Of a DNA stretch of 64,000 nt, positions 25,540 to 34,473 are shown piece by piece. Each line of letters begins with the position of its first letter. Position 1 is the first letter of the stretch. Under the pieces are notes generated by a model. The model saw nothing but the letters and a program-made list of their open reading frames with translations, was not told the origin of the DNA and made no database searches. The position numbers and the translations under genes were made by a program. Origin of the DNA: DTU019 sp050949825 (GTDB taxonomy: Bacteria > Bacillota > Syntrophomonadia > Syntrophomonadales > Syntrophomonadaceae); contig JBMNGL010000004.1 in NCBI GenBank assembly GCA_050949825.1, forward strand, positions 1-64,000, read 5' to 3'.

Positions 25540-25765
25540 ATTGCATATGCTATTGTAAGGTGCCGGTTTCCATATTCTCCTCTGACAGGCGAATACAGCG
25601 GTTCATCCGCCAGCCATCCTGCTCTTTGATTGGGACTGTGCCCGGCGCTGCCCGCAATCAACAGCGTTCACAGTATTGAAGTAAAAGGCCTCTGTTCAAG
25701 GGAGCGCTTCAGCAGAGAGAGTAGATCAAGCCGCTCCCTTGAAAACAGCAATCAGGTGAAAGGCG
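25540..25765 (+). promoter_or_regulatory. Structured leader of cbiZ, possible degenerate cobalamin riboswitch
   Basis: The 240 bases before cbiZ hold AAGGTGCCGG, later CCCGGCGCTGCCCGCAA framed by a 7-bp stem (TTGATTG/CAATCAA), and a 12-bp perfect stem TTCAAGGGAGCG/CGCTCCCTTGAA (25695-25743). The first two resemble conserved parts of cobalamin riboswitches, and a corrinoid-salvage gene follows. However, the B12 box was not found, so this is only a candidate. The rest of the 25291-25540 gap shows nothing. Confidence 0.35.
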
Positions 25766-25773
25766 GGATATTG

Positions 25774-26892
25774 ATGAAACTATGCACCCTGTCAACCGGA
25801 GACGCGGTTTACCGTTATTATAAAACCATTGTCATGGTGTTTGAAAAACCGCGCAAAGTATTGAGCACTTCGCTTTTAAACGGGGGTTATCATGAGGACC
25901 TCAGCGCGGTTTTTAATCATAATGCGGATGACAACGGGGCGATGTGCTGTATTTCTGATTATATAGGCTATATGCAAGGTATAGCGCGCGAGGCCGGGCT
26001 TGATCCCGCTGCGGTTTCCGGTATGGGTACGGCTGCTTCAATGGATAATGCGGCTATTCACAGCGAATCCTATCAGAACTTGACCGTCACCGCCATAGCC
26101 ACCGGCGGGGTGGAGGTGAATGGAGGCCGGGTAGGTGATCCGGCGGAGTATTTTCAACCGGAAGACAAGGATGTGTTGTGCAAACCCGGCACCATCAATA
26201 TCATGCTGGTGATCGACGCCGATTTGCCGCCGGGGATACTGGCCAGGGCACTGGTTACCTGCACTGAAGCCAAAACTGCGGCCTTGCAGGAACTTATGGC
26301 CGGCAGCAACTACTCCAACGGGCTGGCCACCGGCTCGGGCACCGACCAGACCATTGTTATTGCCAATCCAGCCTCGCCCTTGTATCTGCTCAGCGCCGGC
26401 AAGCATTCCAAGCTGGGCGAGCTTATCGGTGCAGCCGTAAAAAAAGCGGTAAAAGAAGCCCTGCTGCGTCAGACGGGCTTGTCACCCGCTATGCAGCACA
26501 GCGCCCTGCGGCGCATGAAGCGCTTCGGCGCCACCGAAGAAGCGCTGTGGCAGCACTATGTATCCTACTATGCCGCCTACTGTGGAGGTATTATTAAACC
26601 GGATTTTATGGATGCTTTATACCGGACCGAAACCGATGCTTTACTGGTCGCTTATACTTCCTTGTATGTGCATTTGCTGGATCAATTGATATGGGAGTTA
26701 TTGTCTCCGGAAGAAGTCGTGGAAGCGGGCAATGCCTTGCTGGCCCTGGCGGCGGGCAGGTTCGGCATGGACCCCATCATGATTGCCGGGGCCGGACTTG
26801 AGGATGCGGTCGAAGCCTGGATCACACTGCTGATTCATATCCTGATGGAGGAGTTGTCCGGAAAACCCGGGCCGGCGGATGCGGCTAACTAA
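25774..26892 (+). CDS. cbiZ: CbiZ-type adenosylcobinamide amidohydrolase
   Basis: A 372-residue protein starting at ATG 25774 (AAGGCGGG upstream). The first half is the CbiZ domain: LSTSLLNGGYHEDLSAVFNH, the central ATGGVEVNGGRVGDPAEY and ATGSGTDQTIVIANPASP. CbiZ hydrolyses adenosylcobinamide or pseudo-B12 side chains to cobyric acid, allowing corrinoid salvage and remodelling. The extra C-terminal part (about 240-372) is helical, as in longer clostridial versions. No other B12 gene is adjacent, although the BtuFCD-like importer lies 2 kb away behind a different regulator. A short terminator-like hairpin follows. Confidence 0.82.
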   Translation: MKLCTLSTGDAVYRYYKTIVMVFEKPRKVLSTSLLNGGYHEDLSAVFNHNADDNGAMCCISDYIGYMQGIAREAGLDPAAVSGMGTAASMDNAAIHSESYQNLTVTAIATGGVEVNGGRVGDPAEYFQPEDKDVLCKPGTINIMLVIDADLPPGILARALVTCTEAKTAALQELMAGSNYSNGLATGSGTDQTIVIANPASPLYLLSAGKHSKLGELIGAAVKKAVKEALLRQTGLSPAMQHSALRRMKRFGATEEALWQHYVSYYAAYCGGIIKPDFMDALYRTETDALLVAYTSLYVHLLDQLIWELLSPEEVVEAGNALLALAAGRFGMDPIMIAGAGLEDAVEAWITLLIHILMEELSGKPGPADAAN

Positions 26893-26950
26893 ATAGTAAA
26901 AGGCCGAACCGGTGAAGGAAGGAAGCAATTCCTTTGAAACATAACAGAAA

Positions 26951-26975
26951 AACTTTAGTGCCTGGCACCAAAGTT
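26951..26975 (+). terminator. Hairpin after cbiZ
   Basis: AACTTT-A-GTGCC, one-base loop T, GGCAC-C-AAAGTT forms an 11-bp stem, followed by ATTAAAATTTT. The GTGCCTGGCAC core is also a common dispersed repeat in anaerobic Firmicutes, so it may be a repeat acting as a terminator. Confidence 0.5.
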
Positions 26976-27118
26976 ATTAAAATTTTACTAATCTTACCTG
27001 GTATGTTAATCTAACTATAACTATCTTAATGGCTGATAGCGGGCACAGAAGTTGGCTTTTAGGCGATCGTTACTCCCCGTCGGGGGGGGTAGAAACACTA
27101 ATAAGGAGGGGTCTAGTA

Positions 27119-27580
27119 ATGAGTAATGGAACTATTGCAGCAGGCACCAAAATTCCTTGCAGGGTTAGCCGGACACTTGATGTGGGAGACTTTTCTATGT
27201 TACACCAACTGACCTGGTTCAATATGGCGGTGCACAGCAATTCGGAGTATGCCAAGGGAACCTGGTTTAAGGAACGTTCGCTGGCTGCTCCGGTCATATT
27301 TGTGGTGGCGGATGGTCTGGTTCATAACGCCGACACAGTGGCCGAGCTGTTGGAAAATGCCGGCTATGAAATCTATGCCTATGTCGGCATAGACAATGTG
27401 AAGATCACCACGCCGGTTCTGTTCGGCGATACACTGCGCGCCGATGCGGAGGTGGTTGATTTTCGTCCGACCAAGAATCCCAATATGAACCTGCTCATCT
27501 ACAGAAATAGGACTTATAATCAGCGCGATCAGCAGGTAATTGAATATACCACAACTATGATGGCCAAGAAAAAGGAATAA
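27119..27580 (+). CDS. MaoC-like hotdog-fold dehydratase
   Basis: A 153-residue single hotdog-domain protein. ATG 27119 has AAGGAGGGG behind it; a longer frame upstream has no such signal. The sequence contains FSMLHQLTWFNMAVHSNSEY, VADGLVHNADTVAELLENAG, and the characteristic YAYVGIDNVKITTPVLFGDT, LRADAEVVDFRPTKN (MaoC: D-x-V-x-F-x-x-PV-x-x-GDTL). Family members hydrate enoyl-CoA or act as acyl dehydratases. The catalytic Asp/His pair of the R-hydratase type is not obvious, so the reaction is uncertain. It is a single gene followed by a long terminator hairpin. Confidence 0.78.
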   Translation: MSNGTIAAGTKIPCRVSRTLDVGDFSMLHQLTWFNMAVHSNSEYAKGTWFKERSLAAPVIFVVADGLVHNADTVAELLENAGYEIYAYVGIDNVKITTPVLFGDTLRADAEVVDFRPTKNPNMNLLIYRNRTYNQRDQQVIEYTTTMMAKKKE

Positions 27581-27661
27581 ATATTCTGGTTTTAATCAGC
27601 TTACATAGGACAAAGCAATAGTTATCTTAAAACCTATGTCATTTCTCGATTTGGGAACGGA

Positions 27662-27722
27662 GGTCGCAGGCAGACTTCATCGCAACATGGTTGCATGAGT
27701 CTGTATGCGGCCATTTTTATTG
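27662..27722 (+). terminator. Long hairpin with T-run after the MaoC-like gene
   Basis: GGTCGCA and CAGAC-TCAT-GCAAC pair with GTTGC-ATGA-GTCTG and TGCGGCC (only small bulges) around a three-base loop; ATTTTTATT follows. The stem is over 20 bp, longer than a usual terminator. Confidence 0.6.
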
Positions 27723-27785
27723 GGAATAAGGCCTGGATTTGGTCTGATGCATCCTTGTCCAGCTAACCCCCATCAGCTACTCGAT

Positions 27786-27809
27786 AAAAGACCCGCAAGG
27801 GTCTTTTTT
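27786..27809 (+). terminator. Rho-independent terminator
   Basis: AAAAGACCC, loop GCAA, GGGTCTTTT then TT: a compact stem followed by a T-run. It is the second terminator behind the MaoC-like gene, 60 bases after the long hairpin. Confidence 0.85.
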
Positions 27810-27923
27810 GGGGGGCAGGATTCCGTTCTGTAAAAGCCTGGGGGCGGAAGACGGGCTAATGGAATAAAATCAGGGCATTATTCAAATATTAACCTATACT
27901 GATCACCCATTATTTGGTCACCG

Positions 27924-28028
27924 GTTGCATCGCTGCCTTGTGCAACGCCCAGGCAAAAGCGCGACGATCGCATCTTTGGGGCTCGGTATAAACCGGAGGG
28001 GTGCAGTTAGTCAATATTGCCTGGGCGT
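27924..28028 (+). ncRNA. Nested hairpins in front of gerAA, candidate structured leader
   Basis: An 11-bp perfect stem CGCCCAGGCAA (27946-27956) / TTGCCTGGGCG (28017-28027) encloses a second stem (GCATC ... GGTGC) that encloses CTCGG-TATAAA-CCGGAG. A further hairpin GTTGC/GCAAC lies just upstream. The structure ends 39 bases before the gerAA start. No known riboswitch was matched. It could be a leader RNA or a palindromic repeat. Confidence 0.4.
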
Positions 28029-28066
28029 GTTGTGAAAACAAATAACATTGAGATGAAGGAATAAAA

Positions 28067-29569
28067 ATGTTTAGAATTTTTAATAAGCAAAAATTATCTC
28101 AATTCAACACATCATTGGAACAAAATATCAAAATGCTAAAAGAGATATTCAGCAATGACAATACCATTATTTATAGAAGATTTGAAAATCAGAAGAACAA
28201 GACCATAAGATGCTGCATTATCTTTGCCGATGGCATGGTGAACAATGAAATAATCAATGAGAATATCATTCAACCAATAGTTGGCAACACCTTGTTAAAT
28301 TATGAAAAAGGCATGATTGACAGTTTGCAATATGGGGTAATTATATCCAATGATGTCGAGAAAACCTCAGATGTCTACCTAGCAATTGAAGCAATTCTTG
28401 GTGGAGATACGGTACTTTTCATTGAAGGCGCATCAGAAGTATTGGTAATAGGCACCAAGGGATGGCAAGTCAGATCTATTACCGAACCCGAAAATGAAAA
28501 GGTTTTAAGAGGACCAAGAGAGGGATTTACAGAGTCTTTGATAGTCAACCTGGCGCTGATCAGAAGAAAGCTACAAACCCCGGAGTTAAAATTTATTTTT
28601 AGAACCCTGGGTGTTAGATCAAATACCAGGGCCTGTGTTTGTTATATTGAAGGGATAGCAAACGGGAAAATCTTACAGGAATTAAATAAAAGGCTGGACA
28701 ATGTCCAAATTGATGGAATTTTAGATACGGGTTATTTGGAAGAATTGCTATCAGATGCACCGCTTTCAATGTTTAAAACATTGGGTAGCACAGAAAGACC
28801 GGACGTCGTTGCGGGCAAGCTGTTGGAAGGAAAAATTGCTCTGGTTGTGGATGGTACGCCATTCGTTTTAACAGTACCATATTTATTTATAGAACATTTT
28901 CAATCCAATGAAGATTACTATATAAGCTATTATTCGGCATCAATAAGCCGGGTGCTTAGAGGTTGTAGTTTTCTGTTCTCCATAAGTATTCCTGCTGTTT
29001 ATGTAGCTTTAGTAACCTTTCACAAGGAGATGATCCCGACACCATTGTTAATGAGTGTAGCTGCTGCAAGGCAGGGGATGCCTTTCCCAACAGTTATTGA
29101 AGCAATTGGTATGTTAATAGTTTTTGAAATCCTGAGGGAAGCTGGAGCCCGTATGCCCACTTTCATAGGTCAGGCTTTGAGTATTGTTGGGGCTATAGTT
29201 ATCGGTCAAGCAGCCGTTGATGCCAGACTGGTAAGTTCGCCTATGATTATTGTTATTGCCTTTTCGGGCATAACCGGACTGGTTATAAACAAGATGAAAG
29301 GGGCAGTCTTTATACTCAGGTTAGTTTTTATACTTTTGGCCTCTGTTTTTGGATTATATGGTTATGTATTCGGTGTAACAGGGTGGTTAATTCACCTGTT
29401 TCAACTCCGTTCCTTTGGAATACCTTATATGTATAATTTGACCTCATTTGATCCTGAGGATTTAAAGGACACGGTCATAAGAGCGCCATGGTGGTATATG
29501 AAATACCGACCTAAATTGATTGCTACTAAAAATATGGTGAGATTGTCATCTGGAAGCAGACCAAAATGA
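28067..29569 (+). CDS. Spore germinant receptor A subunit (GerAA/GerKA family)
   Basis: A 500-residue protein with the GerA-family layout: an N-terminal hydrophilic domain of about 260 residues (ending RPDVVAGKLLEGKIALVVDG, TPFVLTVPYLFIEHFQSNED, YY), then about five membrane helices with YVALVTFHKEMIPTPLLMSV, AAARQGMPFPTVIEAIGMLI and EILREAGARMP. The subunit sits in the spore inner membrane together with B and C subunits and transmits the germinant signal. ATG 28067 follows ATGAAGGAAT. It overlaps the next gene (ATGA). The C subunit gene of this operon is broken, so the receptor is unlikely to work as encoded. Confidence 0.9.
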   Translation: MFRIFNKQKLSQFNTSLEQNIKMLKEIFSNDNTIIYRRFENQKNKTIRCCIIFADGMVNNEIINENIIQPIVGNTLLNYEKGMIDSLQYGVIISNDVEKTSDVYLAIEAILGGDTVLFIEGASEVLVIGTKGWQVRSITEPENEKVLRGPREGFTESLIVNLALIRRKLQTPELKFIFRTLGVRSNTRACVCYIEGIANGKILQELNKRLDNVQIDGILDTGYLEELLSDAPLSMFKTLGSTERPDVVAGKLLEGKIALVVDGTPFVLTVPYLFIEHFQSNEDYYISYYSASISRVLRGCSFLFSISIPAVYVALVTFHKEMIPTPLLMSVAAARQGMPFPTVIEAIGMLIVFEILREAGARMPTFIGQALSIVGAIVIGQAAVDARLVSSPMIIVIAFSGITGLVINKMKGAVFILRLVFILLASVFGLYGYVFGVTGWLIHLFQLRSFGIPYMYNLTSFDPEDLKDTVIRAPWWYMKYRPKLIATKNMVRLSSGSRPK

Positions 29570-30566
29570 GTAAAACTGGCAGATTGCTGAGTCTAATTAT
29601 TACTATTGTGTTTGCCTCTATCATTAAGCGGGTGTTGGAATTATGTGGAGACAGATCGGCTTTACATGGTGGCAGGCTTTGCGATAGATAAGGGCACCGA
29701 TGGCAAATATTATATGACTGCTGAGATCGTAGATATTGAAATAGGTGCCAGGACGTCAAAATTTATGTCAAGAATATTATCCGCCGAGGGAGATACTCTG
29801 TTTGATGCAGTAAGGAATATAATAAATATTTCCGGAAAGAAATTATATTGGAGCCATGCCAAGGTAGCAATTGTAAGCCAGGATATAGCCAGGGAAGGAA
29901 TCATTCAGATTCTTGATTTGATTGCTCGGGACCCGGAATTAAGGATGGAGCTCAGGGTTCTCGTTTCAAAAGAGCCGACAGCAAACGAATTATTTTCTAT
30001 CGGTAGTGCAACAAAAATACAGGGTTTTGAAATGGATTCTATGTTGAAGTCCCAAAATAGTTTATCCAAAGCCCCTGATATTAAGGCCTACCAGTTTATC
30101 AACTCAATGTCTACTGATAAATATTCTGAAGTTCTTCCTGCTATTGGCTTTGTTGACAATGATGGGGAAAAGATCCTGGCCCTATTAGGGTCAGCAATAT
30201 TTAAAAAAGGCAAATTGGTTGGATTTCTTGATGAAGAGGAAACAAAATATGTGCTTTTCATAAGAAATCAGATAAAAGGAGGTATCCTTCCCGAAATAGA
30301 AAATGGAGAGATTTCACGTTATAGTATATCGCTAGAAATATTTAATAATAAGACAAAAATGGTACCTATGTACTCCAATGATGAGATTTGTATTGATATG
30401 GATATAAAAACCACAGTTGCTGTTGGTGAACATGGATATACAGCAAGCTACCTTAACCCCGAAAGCAGAGGAATACTAAGAACAGAAGCTGAGAAATCTT
30501 TGCAAAAAAATATCCAAAATGTGATTGCTAAGGTCCAGGACCAATATAGTGCTGATATTTTTGGGT
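29566..30566 (+). pseudogene. gerAC-like receptor C subunit, 5' part, frameshifted and IS-interrupted
   Basis: The ATG at 29566 overlaps the gerAA stop and opens MSKTGRLLSLII, the start of a lipoprotein signal, but the rest (LLLLCLPLSLSGCWNY with the lipobox Cys) is in another frame, so a one-base indel near 29590-29600 breaks the signal peptide. From there the GerAC domain is clear: VAGFAIDKGTDGKYYMTAEI, RDPELRMELRVLVSKEPTAN and so on to SADIFG, where an IS21-family element enters after TTTTGGGT (30559-30566). The remainder resumes at 32789. Two independent lesions argue for a true pseudogene. Confidence 0.85.
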
Positions 30567-30655
30567 GCATATTCCGGTGCGGCGGAGCCGCAGTTCCGGG
30601 GAGTGGTGAGCCACCCTTCCGGAACTACAGAGCCACCATTCCGGTTTAAAAGCCA

Positions 30656-31423
30656 TTAATCTTGTTTGGTTCCCTTGATACCGTACAATTGACGCATCGA
30701 ATCATCGTCATCCGGATCGGAATGGATCTCAATGATGTATGAATCATGAACAATACGGTCCAGAATCGCATCGGCAATTGTCTCTTCACCGATCTTGGAA
30801 TGCCAGCCTGCTGGCGAAAACTGTGAACAAAAGATGGTAGAGCCTTTATGATGCCGGGCATGGATGATCTCAAGAACATCTCTTGCTTCGTTCTCTTTGA
30901 GAGATACCAGCATCCATTCATCCAGGATAAGAAGATTGAACTTTCGGTACTGATTCATCAATTTCTTGTAGCTGCCTTCGTTTCTGGCGATGTCCAGTTC
31001 AATCAAAAGGTCCGGTAACCGGATATATTTCACCGTATAGAAGTTCTGACAGGCTGCGATTCCAAAAGCACAAGCCATGTAGGATTTACCTGATCCGGCA
31101 GCGCCCATGATTATGATGTTATGCTTCTTCTCAATGTAAGTGCAGTCTGCAAGGCGTAAGATCTGGGTTTGATCCAGTTTTCTGGACGGACGGTAATTAA
31201 TATCCGCGATGCAGGCATGGGTCTGGTCGAATCCGGCACTTTTAATCAGTTTCTTTAAACGATTGTTCTTGCGGCTGCTCCATTCAGCATCTACCAGCAG
31301 ACCCATCCGCTCCTCAAAGGCAAGGCTATGGAGCGAGGAATCCATCATTTGTTTGCTGAAGGCTTCTGCCATAGCAGTAAGGCGCATGTCACGCATTTTG
31401 TTAATCGTCGGTTCATTCTTCAT
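30656..31423 (-). CDS. istB: IS21-family transposition helper ATPase IstB
   Basis: A 255-residue AAA+ ATPase from ATG 31423 (the frame extends further upstream but overlaps istA by only 11 bases from this start, typical of the family). Walker A is GAAGSGKSYMA, Walker B LLILDEW, followed by the IstB pattern RHHKGSTIFCSQFSPAGWHS and GEETIADAILDRIVHDSYII. IstB hydrolyses ATP, bends DNA and stimulates the IstA transposase. The gene looks complete. Confidence 0.92.
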   Translation of the reverse strand: MKNEPTINKMRDMRLTAMAEAFSKQMMDSSLHSLAFEERMGLLVDAEWSSRKNNRLKKLIKSAGFDQTHACIADINYRPSRKLDQTQILRLADCTYIEKKHNIIIMGAAGSGKSYMACAFGIAACQNFYTVKYIRLPDLLIELDIARNEGSYKKLMNQYRKFNLLILDEWMLVSLKENEARDVLEIIHARHHKGSTIFCSQFSPAGWHSKIGEETIADAILDRIVHDSYIIEIHSDPDDDDSMRQLYGIKGTKQD

Positions 31424-32788
31424 GTTTGCCAAACCTCCCATAGTAGTCTGCCCCACGGGTAAACCCGTATGGAGCGGATGGATGTTCAGCAGGTGAAGAT
31501 TTTTCTTCTGTCAGCTTGTCCTGACCTGAAGAAAGAATCGCTTTGATACTTTTCAAACTTGGCGACGGAGTATATGATAAAGCCTTTTTGCAGGCAGCCT
31601 CCAACCGATCGACCGAGTATTTGTCCGCAAGCTTCAGAAGTCCTAAACAGCTTCGGTAGCTTTGCTGTTCTACCTTACGGGAAACCAAGATGGCTTTAAC
31701 TACGACAGTTGTATTGGGACCTATGTTTTCTGCCCATTTTATGAAGCGTTCAGCATTCCACTGGATGTATTTCTGGTGTCCTTCCGGCATATGTGCCTCT
31801 ACGGTGCTGTATTGATCAGGTCTTCCATGCAGTCGCCGATGAGAGGCAATGCGATGGTTGTTGTAGAAAACTTCGATGACGTTTCTGGTTACCCGTACAT
31901 CAACTTTCCGCTTTATGTACTCATAGGGCACCGAGTAATGCATTTTATCGATCGATATGTGATAATTTAGCTGTACGGTGGCTACTCTCCAGGCAGCCAG
32001 CTCGTATGGGGTGGACGGTAATTTGAGCAACAATGGTTTTTCTTCCGCAAGGAAAACGCTTTGCCTACACCCCTCTTTTTTTTGAAAAGGGGTTGTGTTA
32101 AGCTCTTCGAGCTTTTCCCATATGTCATGGTTCAGCTCTTCCAAGGTGAAATATTTTTGTTTTCTAAGCGCTGCGATAATCCATGTGGATACTATGCCCA
32201 CGGTACCTTCCACACTTGCTTTATCCTTAGGTTTTCTTACCCGGGCTGGTACAACCGCAGTTTGGTAATGCTCTGACATTTCATGATAAGTCTTGTTGAT
32301 GACCGGATCATACCAGGAGGTTTTCTCAACCCCAGTTTTCAAGTTGTCGGGGACCAGCATTCTGGCTGCTCCTCCAAAATATCTGAACATGTTTACATGA
32401 GCAGTGATCCAGCTTTCCATATCCTGTGACAGAAAAGCCTCTACGTATGCATATTGGCTGTATGGCAGTACTCCTACAAAGAGACAAGCTCTACAAAGTT
32501 CTCCTGAGATACGGTCTGTCAGCACCATGGTTTTACCGGCCCAGTCCACTTCGATTTGTTCTGCTGGTTTTCTGGGGATATGCATGGTGGCTCTGGTTTT
32601 CTGTGAATATTGCTGATAGTAATAACAGTACTGTGAGTACATGAGGGGAAGTTCATGGTTGGCTTTACAATCCTCACAATACTCGTTCCACAAAAGCCTT
32701 AGACTGACTCCTTTTTTCGCCATCTCCTTATGGATATATTCGTTGTCAGGGAGACGACGGTTCGTAGGTGTGACGGAGTCTGGATAGA
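31413..32788 (-). pseudogene. istA: IS21-family transposase IstA, N-terminal part missing
   Basis: About 458 residues of IstA starting at YPDSVTPTNRRLPDNEYIHK, with the DDE catalytic core: EVDWAGKTM (first Asp), LVPDNLKTGV (second Asp) and KPKDKASVEGTV (Glu), then the C-terminal beta-barrel region. Complete IstA proteins have about 80 more N-terminal residues including a helix-turn-helix; here the IS boundary lies where that part should begin. An open frame continues into antisense gerAC to 32849, giving a chimeric N-terminus. Transposase activity is therefore doubtful. Confidence 0.85.
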
Positions 32789-32951
32789 TTTTGGGTTTGG
32801 AAACGCAATTAAAATAGAGATGCCCGACCTGTGGAAAAGTATATATCATGATTGGGATAGTCTGTTTGCCGACCTGAAGGTGAACGTAACTTCAACTATA
32901 GATATTAGAAATACGGGACTTATATCAAAACCGATCAAAGTAGGTGAATAG
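32789..32951 (+). pseudogene. gerAC-like receptor C subunit, 3' part behind the IS
   Basis: After the second TTTTGGGT copy the frame reads FGFGNAIKIEMPDLWKSIYH, DWDSLFADLKVNVTSTIDIR, NTGLISKPIKVGE, the conserved GerAC C-terminus (W-x9-F-x-D-x-x-V-x-V). It ends at TAG 32951, five bases before the next gene of the ger operon. Confidence 0.85.
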
Positions 32952-32956
32952 CCCTT

Positions 32957-33163
32957 ATGATTTTAGCTTTCTCATTGCTATGTTTTTATTATATATTCTC
33001 TGAACTGATACAAATTTATATGGAAAGGCAATGGAAAACTTTCTATATATATTCGCTAATGCTGCTTACTGCCTGGTGCCTCAACCTGTTGATGGCACTA
33101 AATGTAAAAATACCCAGCCCGGCGGTATTTATAAGTAAGATGACCGCCCTCATTATTGGATGA
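32957..33163 (+). CDS. Small two-helix membrane protein of the ger operon (candidate D subunit)
   Basis: A 68-residue protein with two predicted membrane helices (residues about 2-17 and 29-47) joined by a short loop containing IYMERQWKTFYIY. Small two-helix proteins of 65-80 residues encoded in ger operons are known as D subunits (such as GerKD in Bacillus) and modulate receptor function. Position between gerAC and gerAB, size and topology fit; sequence identity to known D proteins was not tested. ATG 32957 follows the gerAC stop by five bases. Confidence 0.6.
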   Translation: MILAFSLLCFYYIFSELIQIYMERQWKTFYIYSLMLLTAWCLNLLMALNVKIPSPAVFISKMTALIIG

Positions 33164-33203
33164 TAGGATCAGTCATTTTAGTATGTGAATGCGGAGATTA
33201 TGT

Positions 33204-34298
33204 ATGAATCAAGAAGTAATATCAAACCGACAGGGGATAAGTATTTTAGTTATTTTTATGGTGGGGAGCACAATCATCTTAAATCCGGGCAAAGAAGCGG
33301 GAGTAGATAGCTGGATTGCGATTCTTCTGGCCGTGCTTGTAGCCTTGCCCATGCTGTTGATTCATACCAGGCTTATGCGGATTTTCCCGGGAAAAGATTT
33401 ATTTGATCTGCAGCAGAAAGCCTTTGGGAAGATAGCCGGAAAAATAACTTCGTTTTTTTTCGTCTGGTTTACATTTCACCTCGGCACCCTGGTCTTAAGA
33501 AATTTTTCGGAATTCATTCAACTGGTTTCTTTGCAGGAAACACCTCAGTTTCCTATTTTGATATCAATGGGCTTTTTATGCATATGGGCAGCAAAAAGTG
33601 GTATTGAGGCATTGGGACGCTTCGCCATATGTATCATTCCGCTGGTTGTTTGTGCAATTATTGTTGTATTTTTGTTGTCCATACCACAGATGGATTTAAA
33701 GAATATAAGACCTGTATTGTATAATGGAATTGGCCCGGTTTTAAATAGTACGGCCTCATTATTCGCCTTTCCCTTTGGCGAATTGGCTCTGTTTACAATG
33801 GTTTTTGACTCCTTGAAATCCAAAGACAAAATATTCCAGGCATATATTATTGGCACAATAATGACCGCCTCCATCCTAATATTATCATATGTTAGAAACA
33901 TCCTCGTAATAGGCGGAGAAAGCTACTCAAGCCATTTCTTTCCTTCCTATTTTTCCATAAGTGTCATAAGCATCGGCGATTTTTTACAGAGGATAGAAGC
34001 TGTAGTCGGTGTTATATTCCTATTTGGGGGGTTTATTAAAGCAAGTGTCTGTTTATATATAGCCAGCAAAGGTTGTGCGAAAATATTCAACTTAGGGAAT
34101 TATAGTGATATAGCTGCCCCAATAGGGCTTTTAATGGTATGTATGGCAGGTTTTATCTATACAAATACCATGGAAATGTTTGAGTGGGCAGCGGAAATCT
34201 ATAAGTATTATGTAATTCCTTTTTATGTCATTCTTCCATTGATTACGCTAATAGTAATAGAGATTAAAACCAGGGGTAATTCCCCGGTGCCGGAATAG
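33204..34298 (+). CDS. Spore germinant receptor B subunit, APC-type (GerAB family)
   Basis: A 364-residue membrane protein with about ten helices, of the endospore germination permease family (APC superfamily). ATG 33204 has GGAG about ten bases upstream. Characteristic stretches are NRQGISILVIFMVGSTIILN, LPMLLIHTRLMRIFPGKDLF, FLSIPQMDLKNIRPVLYNGI-like spacing and TNTMEMFEWAAEIYKYYVIP. The B subunit is thought to bind the germinant. It is the last gene of the operon. No terminator is evident within 170 bases downstream. Confidence 0.88.
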   Translation: MNQEVISNRQGISILVIFMVGSTIILNPGKEAGVDSWIAILLAVLVALPMLLIHTRLMRIFPGKDLFDLQQKAFGKIAGKITSFFFVWFTFHLGTLVLRNFSEFIQLVSLQETPQFPILISMGFLCIWAAKSGIEALGRFAICIIPLVVCAIIVVFLLSIPQMDLKNIRPVLYNGIGPVLNSTASLFAFPFGELALFTMVFDSLKSKDKIFQAYIIGTIMTASILILSYVRNILVIGGESYSSHFFPSYFSISVISIGDFLQRIEAVVGVIFLFGGFIKASVCLYIASKGCAKIFNLGNYSDIAAPIGLLMVCMAGFIYTNTMEMFEWAAEIYKYYVIPFYVILPLITLIVIEIKTRGNSPVPE

Positions 34299-34473
34299 TT
34301 GTCAGGAATTGCTCACTAAGATTACGTCCACCTGTTGGCAAACTGAGCACATCGGGATAGCGCAAAGGATTTCTGCCTGTGCACATCCCCTGCACCACGG
34401 TATCAAAAGCGCATGCCCTCGTATTAAGCGGATTATATTCATATTACCTCAAGCTGCTGCGGTAGATTTTGCC

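Larger units (their letters stand above)
30567..32788. mobile_element. IS21-family insertion sequence within gerAC
   Basis: About 2.2 kb holding istA and istB on the minus strand. It is flanked by the 8-bp direct repeat TTTTGGGT (30559-30566 and 32789-32796), in the 4-8 bp range of IS21 elements, and joining the flanks restores the GerAC sequence IFGFGNAIKIE. The istB-side end has several TTCCGG repeats typical of IS21 termini. The other end lacks such repeats and begins inside istA, so the element is incomplete there. Confidence 0.85.
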
